Shown piece by piece: positions 10,847-23,455 of a DNA stretch of 64,000 bases. Source of the stretch: Augochlora pura (Eukaryota; Arthropoda; Insecta; Hymenoptera; Halictidae). The translations under genes were made by a program, and so were the position numbers. The notes below the pieces were generated by a model, which saw nothing but the letters and a program-made list of their open reading frames with translations, was not told where the DNA came from and made no database searches. The stretch is taken from NCBI RefSeq assembly GCF_028453695.1, contig NC_135773.1:22059782-22123781 (forward strand), given 5' to 3'. Each line of letters opens with the position of its first letter. Position 1 is the first letter of the stretch.

Positions 10847-10970
10847 ATAACAGTATACACAGGGTGGTCCACGCGTTTCAAGTCACAACTCCGTTATTAT
10901 TGCATTTAGGAAAAAATGTCAAAGGAGAAAAATAAATGGTTCGAAAAGCACTGTGTCTGTAGGACTTTAA
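10847..10970. repeat. Dispersed repeat, GGGTGGTCCACGCGTT type, copy 2
   Basis: Homologous to 7272-7392 over about 110 bases. Like copy 1 it begins AACAGTATACA and lies against a TTAA element. Confidence 0.7.
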
Positions 10971-11006
10971 TTTTTTATAAATTTTATAAATATAATAATC
11001 GCGTTC

Positions 11007-11257
11007 TTAACCCCTTGCGCTACCGCTCCTTTCATGCTGTGACGACTAGCACTTATTCGTATTTAATAATTTCCGTAATTGGATCAGACAATTTTTTTTC
11101 AAATATTGTTTTCATTCACCTTTCTTTCTATACTTTGATAACAGAAGAATTTATTTTTCATTTCGATGCAGAAGAAATTAATAATATTAATATTAAGCAG
11201 AGCTTGCATACAATTTTCACCACGAGTCTGACTCGTTATTATAGCGCAAGAGGTTAA
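11007..11257 (+). mobile_element. TTAA element, CCCCTTGCGCTACC family (B)
   Basis: TTAACCCCTTGCGCTACCGC at the left and ATAGCGCAAGAGGTTAA at the right form inverted termini. The interior includes TTCTGTTATCAAAG-like sequence (as its reverse complement), which recurs in 36390-36952 and 47340-47505. AGTCTGACTCG precedes the right end, as in 51996-52323. Confidence 0.75.
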
Positions 11258-11552
11258 CCCTTTGGCTACATTAAAACAATATTACTCGAAGTGAACATTA
11301 ATTTTAAGCTTTTTCTACAATATTTAATCATCAAATTGGATAATAAATGGGCGAAATTTGATCTGGACCATTGATCTTATACCAAATTGTAATCTTTATC
11401 TTGAAAGCATAGAAAAACAAAAAATAAATTCAATTGAATTTGTAAAATGAGATTGAGCTTATAGAACGAGACGAAAATAGTCTCGTCATGCATTATTGTG
11501 CATTAAAAAGGTGGGACATTTTTACTCCCACCCCGTGCCACCGAAGAGTTAA
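11254..11552. mobile_element. Chimeric TTAA element: family F left end, family G right end
   Basis: It shares TTAA 11254-11257 with the previous element. The left end TTAACCCTTTGGCTAC matches the element at 32695. The right end, GTGGGAGTAAAAATGTCCCA in reverse up to GAAGAGTTAA, matches 35407 and 38498. The two termini are not inverted repeats of each other, suggesting recombination or fusion of two elements. Confidence 0.6.
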
Positions 11553-12635
11553 AAGGGGCGAGAAGCAATTTCGAGCGCGATACCGCGCTGTAAAGGATTA
11601 ATTGTAACGACAGAGACGCGGCGAGTTCCCAAGTTTCACTCATTTTCCACCGCGGAACTTTCCCCGAGGTTTTGCTCGGACTCACGGCGAACGGACAGAT
11701 TTATTGTTTAACAAGCAATCTGCCTCCGCGAATGCTCCGACGACCAAAGTAAACAATCGCGAGTAGCAAGGGGAGAAATGAACTTGACCAAAGATACTCC
11801 TCTCCCTCTCTCTCTCTCTCTCTCTCTTTCTCTCTGTCTCTGCTCGTCGGACGGATGCGCGCAGGGTGGAAACGGCACCGCGAGCCGATCCGCAGAACAG
11901 TTTGTCCAACGCCGATCAACCGGCGGCTTGAGAAAGTTCATGGTAACGGAACCAATAATGGGCCGTGACCAGGCGACTACGATCCATCAATCTTCTGTAT
12001 CGGGATTTCGATGCGGTAACGAGAGAATTCGACGCCGCCCGCTCGGCCCTCTCTCTCTCTGTGTGTGTATTCAACCGGAGATTTGTCACACGACACTGTT
12101 CATCAAGCGTTAACAGTCCTGTCCTCTCGGACTTTTAACTTTCAACAGAGAATATGCACTTCGTAGATTATTCACTGCCCTTTATCAATCCGCAAACGTT
12201 TTTAGAATGGAATTTCATTTTTACCAGGCAATGCAGATTTTTAATTAATATCCGTGACCGTGTTGATAAATGATAATAAATGAAAATAGTTCGCAGGTAA
12301 CAGATTTTATATTTTTATGATAAAAATCGATATAGCCGGGATGCGTAGAACTATGAAAATAGTCGACACGTTTAACAATATTATTACATTATTTTCAACA
12401 ATTTTTGCTTCGAGAATTGCTGACGAGAATTAGCCTCCCCTTTCGTGCGATCTGATTTGTTCTTCAGGATTATTTGGAAAGTAATGTTTGTACCAACAAA
12501 TCAGTAACGATGCTTGACCTCGGTCATAATATTAAAAATTCAATGTATAAATTAAAGAACGTTGCAGTGAATTGTTTCATAGATTTTTCCATTGCAAGTT
12601 GAACTTTCCACACGTCATATATTATATACATATGT
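11553..12635. other. Noncoding with (CT)n tract
   Basis: A (CT)n tract at 11796-11835 and a short one at 12050-12066 sit in GC-rich DNA, followed by AT-rich sequence from 12120. Frames around 11700-12110 are repeat artefacts. Confidence 0.55.
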
Positions 12636-12841
12636 ATAGGGTGAGTCATCAAACGTTGGCACCTCAAATATCTTTGCTGTTTCTAAAGATACGTAAAATA
12701 TGGTAAGGACAATGTTTCATAGTATAATGACACGACATTATAAAAATACAAAATTAATTTTTGTATTTTGCCTACGGATGCCAGTTGTATACATATCATT
12801 TGGATGCCGCGTATATGCGGCGTTCGGCGCGAAAGGGTTAA
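12636..12841. mobile_element. Transposon relic ending in CCCTTTCGCGCC-type TTAA terminus
   Basis: The left part begins ATAGGGTGAGTCATCAAACG, an insect-transposon-like terminus. The right end is GCCGCGTATATGCGGCG followed by GAAAGGGTTAA. The stem GCCGC-GTATAT-GCGGC (12806-12821) is the subterminal palindrome. The two ends probably belong to different elements. Confidence 0.45.
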
Positions 12842-13980
12842 AAGTCCGCGCCACGCGATAACGAGTATTTGTCGAAGCAATCGATGTAATTCGATGGACC
12901 ATCGGAACAAGAAACGAGATTCAAGGACCCAGGATTCGGCAGCTTCTGAGCAGATAGTCGGCAGAGTCCGGCTCTAATGCTCGCGAAATTTCGCGCTCTG
13001 CGCCAGCGTTATGACGGAGCGTGACGTGTCGCGGCGTCGAGATTTAAAGTGTGCCCCTGCAACTGACTTCGGGCGATAGGAATCGAAATTCGGTGGAGGC
13101 TGGGACCTAGAGAGAGAGATAGATGGGTTGAGAGAGGGCGAGAGAGAAGGAGAAAGAGTGATGGAGGGAGAGGAGTGGAAGGACGAGAGGCTGGCAAGGA
13201 GGCGGGCGGGGCGGAGGGGCGAGGACGCGAAACGGTCCTTTTACCCGTGTTTATACGCGGGGCGACGCTGAAATATCGGCTTTGCAACTGACGCACAGCA
13301 GCGTGTTCGGGGGAGGGAAGATATTTCAACGGCTCTCAAGCGTCTCTCTACACGCGTACGCCGGGGTGTTCCCCGACCGCGAATACGCTTTCAGAGGATT
13401 TCCTGCGGGCGTTCAATGTATGCTGCAAGTGTCATTTCGCGAGGCAGAAATGAGAGCCTGTTTTCTTGGCTCGGCGAAAAGGGGAAACCACTCTCCTCGT
13501 CGACCCGTTTCCCCCCCGTCGGAAGACGTTCCTTCTCGACGCGAGACGCTGCCGCGAGTGCATCTTTTCCGGCAGGATCTCTCGCGCGCGCGCGCGCTGA
13601 TACTTTTGACCGGCGGATTGAAAGCCGATCGAAGGCTGGTTGAACGACGATGATGGAAAACGCGCAATTTCGAACGGTGATCGAATAACTATTGATCGCC
13701 GATTGATCGGTGACGCTGGAAAATCGCTGCAGCGATTTTGCTGGACCGCAAACGCTACTTCGCCGATTCGAAATCCTGATCGCGACGGAGAGAATAACGC
13801 GAGAGCCGACTTCGCGCCGCGTTTACGAGATCACGGGGCACACAAGCTTTTCCTAATGAATTTTCCGGAGCAGCGAATCCTTCGAATAACGGAGGTTTGC
13901 CTGTCATTTCATGCGGCTGGTCCATCGCCTCATTAACCCAATTAAGCAGCGAGGCTTAATGACACGCGGCTTCTTTCCAC

Positions 13981-14012
<32 letters not shown>

Positions 14013-14087
14013 ACTCTCTTTCAGCCGTTCCGTTTCCACCGTCCCCTCTTCTCCCTTTCTTCCCGCTGGTTTTTTTAATACGGCAAA
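12842..14087. other. GC-rich noncoding block up to the assembly gap
   Basis: Purine-rich (AGAGAG) sequence at 13108-13170, a CGCG stretch near 13582 and a (CT)n tract at 13980-14013. Overlapping frames on both strands lack protein character. Confidence 0.5.
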
Positions 14088-14187
14088 NNNNNNNNNNNNN
14101 NNNNNNNNNNNNNNNNNNNNNNNNNNNNNNNNNNNNNNNNNNNNNNNNNNNNNNNNNNNNNNNNNNNNNNNNNNNNNNNNNNNNNNN
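14088..14187. other. Assembly gap of 100 N
   Basis: Exactly 100 N, a scaffolding placeholder of unknown true length. Confidence 1.
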
Positions 14188-15582
14188 CGATATCAAATAA
14201 TTTTCGCTAAGAGAATTTTTCAAATCTACGGAAATCTCTGAACGCTAAACTCATCGAGCCACTTGCAATAGTAATTATTAAATTGTAGAAACTCTTTCAT
14301 AGAAAATAATTACATAATAATAAAATAAAATAATAAAAGCGACGACAAGTCTAAATAAATTCAATTCTGTTGCAATTGACCACAGCTGTATATTATTTTC
14401 AAGAGAACAAATTTTTGTGGATCACAGCTGCCACGTGTCGCTTTGAAAACGGGGTTAATATCAATTATAAAATAAAATAATAAAAATGGTCGAGCACATT
14501 CGGAGGGATTCGTCTTCGTTCCTGGCAAGTGCTTCTGGTTCTGAAAGGATTAAAATTAATTCGCTGAATGATGAATCACGTTTAAGCTGACAACTGCAAT
14601 TATATTTTAGCTATCAGTTTTGGCAATCTTTCAGCAGTTACCGAGTAATTTGTCGGATGTCATCGCCCGTGCAGGTGCAATTAAGAATGAATAACAATGA
14701 TTTAGTGCACGCCCGTAGCGCACGCAATTTATGGTATCGCAGATATCGCGATGGATTAAAAGATTATTGGTTAAACAAACAGAGGTAATGGAAAATAGAA
14801 GGAAAATACGGACGAGTAGAAATGGAACGAGTTGATTAGTTAAGTAATCGGTCTGTACTTTTTACATTGAACAATTTATATATACCTGTAACTCATACGT
14901 ATCTTAAAAATGTCATTTATAACATTTCATCGCGTTTTTGATTAAAAAAAATTAGTATATTTTCCTTGAAAGCATATAAAAGCTTAAACATATAACAATT
15001 CAACTGCATTTATTGTTCTAGAATGAGACGTAAATACTTCTACCGTGTCACTTATTTCTTTATTAGAACTAAATGCATTTTTTAAATTTACTAACAGTCT
15101 TTGTAACATTAATACGCCAACTTATGAACAAAACAATTTTTATGTAAAGCACTTCAGCGATCCTACTCCATACTTTACGTTATAAAATAGTCTTCGTATA
15201 CTAAAAAGGGTTGATGCTAACTTCTTACTATAATTCCATACCTCGAGGAGTAGTACCGTTTTCGAACAATGGCCGCGAGGTTCTATGCAACAGCTAATGC
15301 ACCTAGAAGAATCACCGTTACAAAGCCTGGCGCGGAGCTCCTTTCTTGAAAGAAGAGCCGAGATTGCACAACAGTTGCTTACCTCCGCCCCCTATCTCGA
15401 AACTGATGACACCGGAGCACCCACAGGGAGCGAGGTAATCTGTTGTTGTAACTGTACCGGGAGATATTTTCTTTGGTGGAGCCGAGCCACAGTCGCGAAA
15501 TCTCCCGGGTATGCAAATGTTATGACGCTTTCTTAAGCTTGTTATAGCGTTTGCCGGCTGATCCGTGGTGGAAAGATGGACG
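14188..15582. other. AT-rich noncoding sequence
   Basis: Mostly AT-rich. GAAAGCATATAAAAGC (about 14971-14987) resembles the interior of the 35407/38498 repeat family in reverse, so a degraded copy may lie at 14930-15030. No gene. Confidence 0.5.
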
Positions 15583-16497
15583 GAGAAAGAGAGAGGGGGT
15601 GGGAGGGAGAGAGACGGAGACGGCGGGAGATAGAGACAGAGACAAAGGGAAAGAGACAGACAGAGACAGAAAAGGAGACAAAGACAGAGACATACAGAGA
15701 CAGACAAGGAGATAAAGACATACACAGACAGAGATAGAGACAAACAGAGACACAAGGACAGAGACAGACAGAGAGACAAAGACAAACAGAGTGGCAAAGA
15801 CAGAGACAGGGACAAAGACAGAGAGACAAAGACAGAGATGCAAAAAGACAAAGACGGGGACAGACAGAGAGACAAAGACAGAGATAAAAAACACAGAGAC
15901 AGACAGAGAGACAAAGACAGAGATAAAAACACAGAGATAGACAGAGAGACAAAGACAGAGATACAAAAAGACAGGGACAAACATAGAGACAACGACAGAG
16001 GCAGGGAGGGAGACAAAGATAGAAGCGGATAGACAGAGATAGAGACAATCAGAGAGACAGTGACAGACAGAGACAGAGATACAAAGACACGGATACAGAC
16101 AGAGAGGCAACCACAGAGACAGACAGAAAGACAAAGACAGACAGAGAGACAAAGACAGAGACAGAGACAAACGGAGAGACAAAGACGGAGACACAACGAC
16201 AGAGACAGAGAGAGAGAGAGGGAGACAAAGATAGAGACGGATAGACAGAGACGATGACAAAGACAGAGACAAAGAGAGAGACAAAGATAGAGACACAACA
16301 ACAGAGACAGAGAGAGACAGAGATACAAAAAGACATATACAGGCAGAGAAAGACAGAGAGACAAAGACAGAGACAAACAGAGAGACAAAGACAGAGACAA
16401 AGACAAACAGAGAGACAAAGACAGAGACAAAGACAAACAGAGAGACAAAGACAGAGACAGACAGCAATACAGAGAGAGAGAGCCTTAAAGAGAGATA
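15583..16497. repeat. Large purine-rich tandem array, GACAGAGA/CAAAGACAGAGA
   Basis: About 915 bases made of GACAGAGAGACAAAGACAGA and variants, with almost no pyrimidine except C on the plus strand and a near-perfect 30-base unit at 16370-16455. It yields long Ser/Leu/Cys minus-strand frames up to 376 codons; these are low-complexity artefacts. Confidence 0.95.
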
Positions 16498-18040
16498 AAG
16501 TTACATAGCGCTTTCCACTCTCGGCAGAACGGTATACGATCGCCGCAACTTCGCTCGCCCCACGGATCGCCCTAAAAGGGTTAACTACTCCTTTGAGCGA
16601 ATAGCTAACTCGAAGTCGATAATAGACGCCGCGCCGACGTCACTGCGGTCCCAAGTTCGCGTTCTGGTCAAGCCCCGTGTATTGTTACAGTGCCCGGGTT
16701 ATATTCGATAACGAATCTCTCTCCCGACGTCGTCTATCGGAGGCGGCGCATCGCCGTTTTCGGCCGGCGACCTCCGTTCAAATTAGGTATGCCTCATTTC
16801 TATTCCATACCGGCTGTTTGGACAGTTTCCACGGACTACTTATCCGATGGACGCGTACCAATGGAATCCAGCCATGCAGAGACGTTCCCCCTATTTTTGC
16901 CGGATACCATAGCATTCGTAATGCGGCGGACGAAAATGCGGGCAGACGTAGTCTACGCGAGTTTCCCTAATCGCGACGCCCATATTCCAAAGCGTTTCGC
17001 TCTTTCGAAAGTTGTCATCGTTTCGAGCGGGAACTTGAATCGTCCGCGGAACTTGCTGAGTTCGTAGAAAATGATATTAAAGAATATCGGTGGCGTTTCT
17101 GGAGAGTTTCGAGAGTTGAGTGCGATGCGATATAATTATTTATTTAACGTTTATGGGGTTTTAACTCTTTGGGAGGATGATAAAAATAGTGATATGTTCC
17201 TTGTCTGTCAAGTTAACACAACGACAGAAACTCAGAGAAGTTCAATATAATTTATGTTTTAAAATAATTTACGTATCATTTATTTAAGCTCGAATAATTA
17301 AATAATGAGGATACGATTCATCCACTGAATTAAATTTCCACTAAAATTGACGCTTCCCTGTTTCCATTTCGATCCAGATATCTCGATACCCACGTTAAAT
17401 ATCTATATTCTTAGTAGAACAATAATTTCGAGCAGAAGTTGTCACATTTACGGATTTATTGTTCCATTAAACAATGTATTTTTCGTGCCGAGTATGTGTT
17501 CTGACGAAAAACGTTCAGTCGCTTCGTCAGGGAGAGTTATCCAATTCGGTAAAAGTCATCGGATGATGCGAACGCACCAGCCTTCCCGGCAAACAGGCAT
17601 TTGAACCGAAAAAGACGATTTCGAAGGTAGTGCTCGCTGCTGAATGCGCGTCTTCCGCGATGCATCGCGGACGATTGCCGGTTTGATAAATTGCTGGCCG
17701 CAGCAATACTCGAGTCCTCCGCGCGACGAATTCCCCCGTGGATCGGAACGGTTGCACGAGTAATTGGTCAACGTTGTTATCGGCCAGGTTCCCCGGGATC
17801 CTTTCAGCATATTTCGCCGCTGACAAGGCGAAATGGAAAGAAAATACACTATTCAACGATTGCGGGCACATCTGTTTGAACATCCTCCTCTAACATCCGT
17901 GGTACACGCTTCGGCGAGACGATTTCAGAGCTGCGCAGAATTACAAACGAGTTACTGGAGGAATTGTAATTGCAAAACAATTCGATTACATTATTTCAAT
18001 TACATAATGATTTGAATATATTGCAATTTAATTTCGCTGT
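16498..18040. other. Noncoding, GC-rich with AT-rich insert
   Basis: 16500-17070 and 17500-17950 are GC-rich with frames open on both strands. 17158 TTAACTCTTTGGGAGGATG looks like a decayed TTAA element end. No coding exon recognised. Confidence 0.45.
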
Positions 18041-18044
18041 GATT

Positions 18045-18345
18045 CAATAAAGTTGAATATCAATTAAATTGAATATCAATTACATTGTAATCCAATTACA
18101 TTACAATTCAATTACATTGTATTTCAATTACATAGTAATCCAACTATACTATAACTCAATTGCACTGTTATTCAATTAAATTGTATTTGAATTCCATAAT
18201 AATCCAATTATATTGTAAATCAGTTACACCGTGATTCAATCACATTACAATTCAATTCCATTGTATTTAAACTACGCAGTAATTTAATTACATTGTAACT
18301 CGTTATTCAGTTCATCGTCCAGTTAAATTACAACGTGATTTATAA
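18045..18345. repeat. Degenerate about 20-bp repeat, CAATTACATTGTAATTCAAT type
   Basis: CAATTACATTGTAATCCAAT and variants recur about 14 times with heavy divergence. An old AT-rich minisatellite. Confidence 0.8.
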
Positions 18346-19499
18346 TTTAATAGGGGTGCAATTACAAAATACTCAGTAATTCGATTACAATGATTATCGG
18401 ATCGCAGTATAAATGAATTATATTGATTACAAATTTCAATGTAATTAATATGTATTGGACGCGTCGTGTCGAATGAATAATAAATAATAATTATCAATAA
18501 TATATCGTAACAAGTGACCATTGATATTGTATTCGTAAATGAGAAATAATTGATACTGTTTCAAATAATTTATTTAGATCTTTAAGAATTATAAAAAAAA
18601 ATAATATTTTTACTTCGTACACCATAGAATAAATTCGCATCGTTCATTGGTTCCTCGATATATTCTTCGCGGAATCTTATATTAAATAGAAATTCTATCA
18701 ATAATTTAATAGAATTATAATAATAGAATTATATAATAAAGCAGCTTGTTTGCGATAATATCGTGTTAACAATTGAACAGAGTTTCAGTATTAATTGAAA
18801 AATTGTTGCCTAATTAAACGTTGAATTATTTTCAGTCAATGATGATGTATTATTAACAATTTTTGTCGTTGACAATGCTATGGTCGAGCACGCGTTTCTC
18901 TCTTACTTTTCTCATATTTACGAAAACCGGGAGCATTATTTAAAGGGGTAAAAGGGATAACGAAAGGGTGCTCAATCTATTCGGATTGCCGGGGTTGCGC
19001 GCTAACTAAATGTAACAGCATGCCGAGTCGTATTAAGAAACCCGGCTGCATCTTTGGCGGTTGCCGCGCGATTCAATCTCCATATGTAGATCAAAATCTA
19101 ATCTTTCGGTGCCAACAGCAATCTGCATATGGATTGTTTCGTATTAACGTTGCACGCGAGAACGCGTCCCGCATACTGCAAAGCTGTTGAATTATTCCCA
19201 GTGTCTGTTTTTGATGACAAATCGAAATTGGAATCTCCGCTTGCACGATCGCGTGCGCTTCTAATTTACCAATTACACGATTTCATTAACACGCGAATGT
19301 AATATATGCCAATGTTTTTCCAAATGCATTTAATAGTATAAATAGGAAACGATGTTTCAGTTAATGCTTAATATTAACCACAATTTAATATTTTTGAAAT
19401 TAGATAAAGGAAACTTTGTGTTTTGCGAGATATAAGAGAAATATAATTAATTCTTCAAGTTTTAGTATTTATTTATTTTTTGGTGAGGTGAAAACTATT
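18346..19499. other. AT-rich noncoding sequence
   Basis: No repeat family, RNA gene or coding frame stands out. Confidence 0.5.
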
Positions 19500-19655
19500 T
19501 TCTTTATAAATATAATGTCTTTTGTCAATTGATAAATAAATCGGAATAAATGTGATATCTTTAAACAATAGATAAATAAATAGGAATAAATGTAATGTCT
19601 TTTATCAAGAGATAAATAAATATAAATAAATATAATATCCTTTGTCAAGAGATAT
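19500..19655. repeat. 40-bp tandem repeat, about 4 copies
   Basis: The landmark TCTTT recurs near 19518, 19558, 19598 and 19638, giving a 40-base period containing GATAAATAAATAGGAATAAA. Confidence 0.85.
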
Positions 19656-20280
19656 ATTCCAAGATTCTCGAATAATCTACAAATTCTGCACTTTAATTTC
19701 ACTATAGGAAAATAGTGAATTAAACCAATCGTATCAACACCGTCCAATCTTCTTTTACCGATAACAAAACAGTGAGCACCTGTTTACGTAATCAACACAA
19801 AAATTGACGTGAAACAGAGAAAACCCTTCTTCGTTCATAATTACCAGCAACTATCGGAATAAAACGTGGCAGAGGTTTGTGTAATTACGAACGGCTAAAG
19901 GAAATGCAAACAAACTGTTTTTCCAATCCTCTGCAGAAAATGCAAACAGAACTTGTCGAACTGCTGCCTCTGCCGCATATCACGCGCGTGCATTTTTAAC
20001 TTGCTAAAATTACGCCTTTCGACGGTGAAAGTCATATAATATTACATGAAAATACAAAATTATTCTTTCTATTTTATTCTTCTGTTCCCGATTATAATAA
20101 AAATTAAGAAAATTATTTATGAACGCGCAAATGGTCTCGATGTTCTACAATTAAAATATTTTAATGAAACAATTCAGATTAAAAATATTTAATTAAAACT
20201 GATTCAACTAATTTCACTAATTTATTAAACTTTCTAGCTGCGTCAGCTTTTCTGTAGAAAAATGAAATCTTGTATTTCTC
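19656..20280. other. AT-rich noncoding sequence
   Basis: Nothing recognisable. Confidence 0.5.
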
Positions 20281-20590
20281 AATGAAATACAAGATAAAGA
20301 ATAATGAAATAATTGTCAGAACCTAGTTGGCCGAATAAAAATATTATTTAAATTATTCGAAACAGCGAATTTACCGTGGCAACCAATTAATGAATTACTC
20401 TGCGTAGAATAACCGACAGGGATTAATATAGCCCCGAATGAAATATAAAATAAAGAATAATGAAATAATTGTCAGGACCCGGTTGGTCGAATAAAAATAT
20501 TATTTAAATTACCGGAAGCTGCGCATATACTCTGACAAGCAATTAATGAATTACTACGCGTAGAATAACAGACGTGGATCAATAAACTAC
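20281..20590. repeat. 156-bp tandem duplication
   Basis: AATGAAATACAAGATAAAGA at 20281 recurs as AATGAAATATAAAATAAAGA at 20437. The copies stay colinear through AATAATGAAATAATTGTCAG, the TAAAAATATTATTTAAATTA block and the CGTAGAATAAC block. Confidence 0.9.
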
Positions 20591-21829
20591 TTGCCGAATA
20601 AACACGTTACGCTAAATTTAATTAAACCGATGTACTAAATTACATAATCACGTATGATACATAAATGAACGCGAGACACGTCAATTTGTCGGAAACGTGG
20701 GTAGCAGCAGTTAACCGAACAAGTAATAAACCAAAGATTAAATAAAGTGCATCGTATAATTAACGATTCGGTTCACGTGGCGATATATTCATCGACGCGA
20801 CGATAACTATCGCAATTGAAATTTCAAACGAACCAACGCTGAAAGAATAAAATAAAATAATCCCGCCTTTGAACTAGTATAACGTTTCAAGACCCGTCGT
20901 TTCCCGAGGCCCTTCATATGTATCAAACTAAGGGATTCTTAATGGGCCGAGCACGCGCGATTTTCCGGCCGTTTCTTCCGCCTTCGTTGCACGGGGTGCG
21001 GCGAGCAGCTTTCCCCATGGGAACCGGCAGGGGTCGTGGAAAAATCCGACTTGCACTTTGGGGGACGGTGACGTGCTCCTGGGGTCGGGCGGCGGGGAGG
21101 AGAAGAGGGGCGACGGTGGCGACGGGTTAATTTGCTAATGAATTTTAAAAAGTGTCGAGCAGCGCCGACAGTGCTCGAACCGGTCTCTTTCATCATAATA
21201 ATTTGATTTCGCCGGTGCCGGCCGATGTAGCGATGGTCTTGTTTACCCTTGGATATTAACCGGCTTTCGAGAAGGGGAGGAGAAAGAGAGGGAGAGAGAG
21301 AGAGAAAGAAAGCGCGAAGGGCGGCGAAAGGGTGAGTCGAGGGCAAGGGGGACGAGTGGTCCAAGCACTGTTTGCGATTGAGACCGTGCAATCGACTGGA
21401 ATTGTTCGCTCGTGCATCGTCGAACTTGCCTCGAGGCTGAAACACCAAGTTCTCCCTTCTTTCCCCCTCTCTCTCTCTCTCTCTCTCTCTCTTACTCTCT
21501 ACCCTACCCCCTTCGCCGTCCTCTTGCTCCCCCGTCCACCGCTGCTTTGCCGACGCGACCCTCTCGCGGATCGTACACCCCCGTTTTGCTTTCTCCTCGC
21601 TTTCCCCGGGTCGGTTTTTGATTTCGCGTGGGGTAGCAAAGCTGCGTGCTGTGGGGCGATCAATTGCCTGCGCCTTTGATTTGTTCTTGGTGGTAAGCAG
21701 TAAACTTTATAGTTATCGAATGCGATGTATTATATTTGTTTAGTTAAAAGTGGACGGTATAAGAGAATAATCGAATGTGATAAAGTGAGAGGTTCTATTG
21801 CGAGGACCTAAATAATAGTTGAGGTAACA
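20591..21829. other. Noncoding with GC-rich core
   Basis: 20900-21680 is GC-rich with (GA)n at 21272-21312 and (CT)n at 21466-21498. Arg- or Ser-rich frames there are artefacts. Flanks are AT-rich. Confidence 0.5.
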
Positions 21830-22205
21830 CACTATATGGTATAGGATATATGACATATGATATAGGATATATGATATAGGATATATGATATGCGGTATAA
21901 AATATAGGATATAGAATATACGATATAAAATATATGATATACGATATATGATATATGATATTGGATATTGGATATAGGATATACGATATAAAATATATGA
22001 TATACGATATATGATATATGATATTGGATATAGGATATACGATATAAAATATAGGAGATATTAGATATAGAATATAGGATATAGAATATACGATATACGA
22101 TATAGGATATTGGATATAGGATATAAGATGTAAAATATAGGATATTGTTTATACGATATAAAATATAGGAGATATTGAATATAGAATATACGACATACTA
22201 TAAAA
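21830..22205. repeat. GATATA-based minisatellite
   Basis: About 375 bases of GATATAGGATAT, GATATACGATAT and GATATAAAATAT blocks with higher-order duplication (the block at about 21905-21965 recurs at 21975-22030). Confidence 0.9.
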
Positions 22206-22655
22206 ATATTTTGGATATCGTTCTTTATACGATTCATTCACAGAAATACCGCTATGTAACAATCAACTGTGAATGAGTTTTTAATTTTAATGAGTTGATA
22301 GGAACATAACAAAATTAATATCTCTTAGCATAAAATAAAAACAGAGATAAAAGTGACAGTGTTATTTCCAAGTCACTTTCTATCAAAATTCTCTGAATCT
22401 TTGTCGTCAGAAATACAACAAACTGCTAAACTCCTGTTTCACTTAAAAAAAACAGTATCAATGAACAATCTAACTTATTTATTCAATAACGCTCGTGAAA
22501 TCCTATCGTGCTTTGCATCTAATCGTTGATAGGGTGGTCGAAGACGGTACAAGACGCGTTGAACGGTGACGGGGGGGTGGTATCACCTCCGTCGATGATT
22601 TCGCTTAGGGGAAACAACAATTCGCCGGGGCAGTTAACAATCGCGTAACACCGTT

Positions 22656-22701
<46 letters not shown>

Positions 22702-23004
22702 AGGGAGGAAGACTGTTATCGGTACAACGGTTTAAGTGTCGAGAGGTGCAACAGCCCCTCCTTTGTGCAACGTTTAAACGCGGCGATAAACCGCGACGAA
22801 AATCCGAGTGAATGGCCGCGGTGCGGAGCGTGTGTTTTCGCGGCGTGGCCGCGCGGAACTTCCGCGTAGAAGAAGTAAAGAGCGAGTTAACGTTGATCCT
22901 AACAAGATTTTCAACGAGGCGGTTCCCCGTAAAGCGAAACTTTTTTACGCACCGTGAATTCTATTAGCGGGGGCGAAAACCGTAGAAAAGGGGTACCGCG
23001 AGCG
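22206..23004. other. Noncoding with (GA)n tract
   Basis: AT-rich to 22530, then GC-rich, with (GA)n then GGGAGG repeats at 22656-22710. No gene. Confidence 0.5.
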
Positions 23005-23402
23005 AGAGAGATTGGGAGAGAGAGAGAGAGAGAGCCAGAGAGAGAGAGACATACCCCAGTGAGAGAGACAGAGAGAGAAAGAGAGAGCCAGAGAGAGAGA
23101 GACATACCCCAGTGAGAGAGACAGAGAGAGAAAGAGAGAGCCAGAGAGAGAAAGCGAGAGCCAGAGAGAGAAAGAGAGAGCCAGAGAGAGAAAGAGAGAG
23201 CCAGAGAGAGAAAGCGAGAGCCAGAGAGAGAAAGAGAGAGCCAGGGAGTGAGAGAGAGTGAGTGAGAGCCAGGGAGAGATATATACAGTGAGAGCTAGAG
23301 AGGGAGAGAGAGAGAGAGCTATATATATATAGAAAGAGAGAGAGAGAGAGAGAGAGCTAGGTGTATATATAAATATAAAGAGTGAGAGATGCAGAGAGGT
23401 AC

Positions 23403-23443
<41 letters not shown>

Positions 23444-23455
23444 TGTAAAAAGAAT
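23005..23455. repeat. Complex GA-rich satellite with 18-bp and 61-bp units
   Basis: An 18-base unit GAGAGCCAGAGAGAGAAA repeats at 23130-23245. A longer unit containing GACATACCCCAGTGAGAGAG occurs twice (23041-23140, period about 61). Interrupted (GA)n with TATATATA islands follows. Confidence 0.9.

Noticed and set aside
10916..11257. 113-codon plus-strand frame
   Set aside because: It runs through the dispersed repeat and the family B TTAA element and ends in the terminal repeat; no protein similarity.
15318..16508. Long minus-strand Ser/Leu/Cys/Val frames up to 376 codons and plus-strand Arg/Gln/Asp frames
   Set aside because: They are translations of the GACAGAGA purine array; all frames are open because the repeat lacks stops. 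No signal of a real protein.
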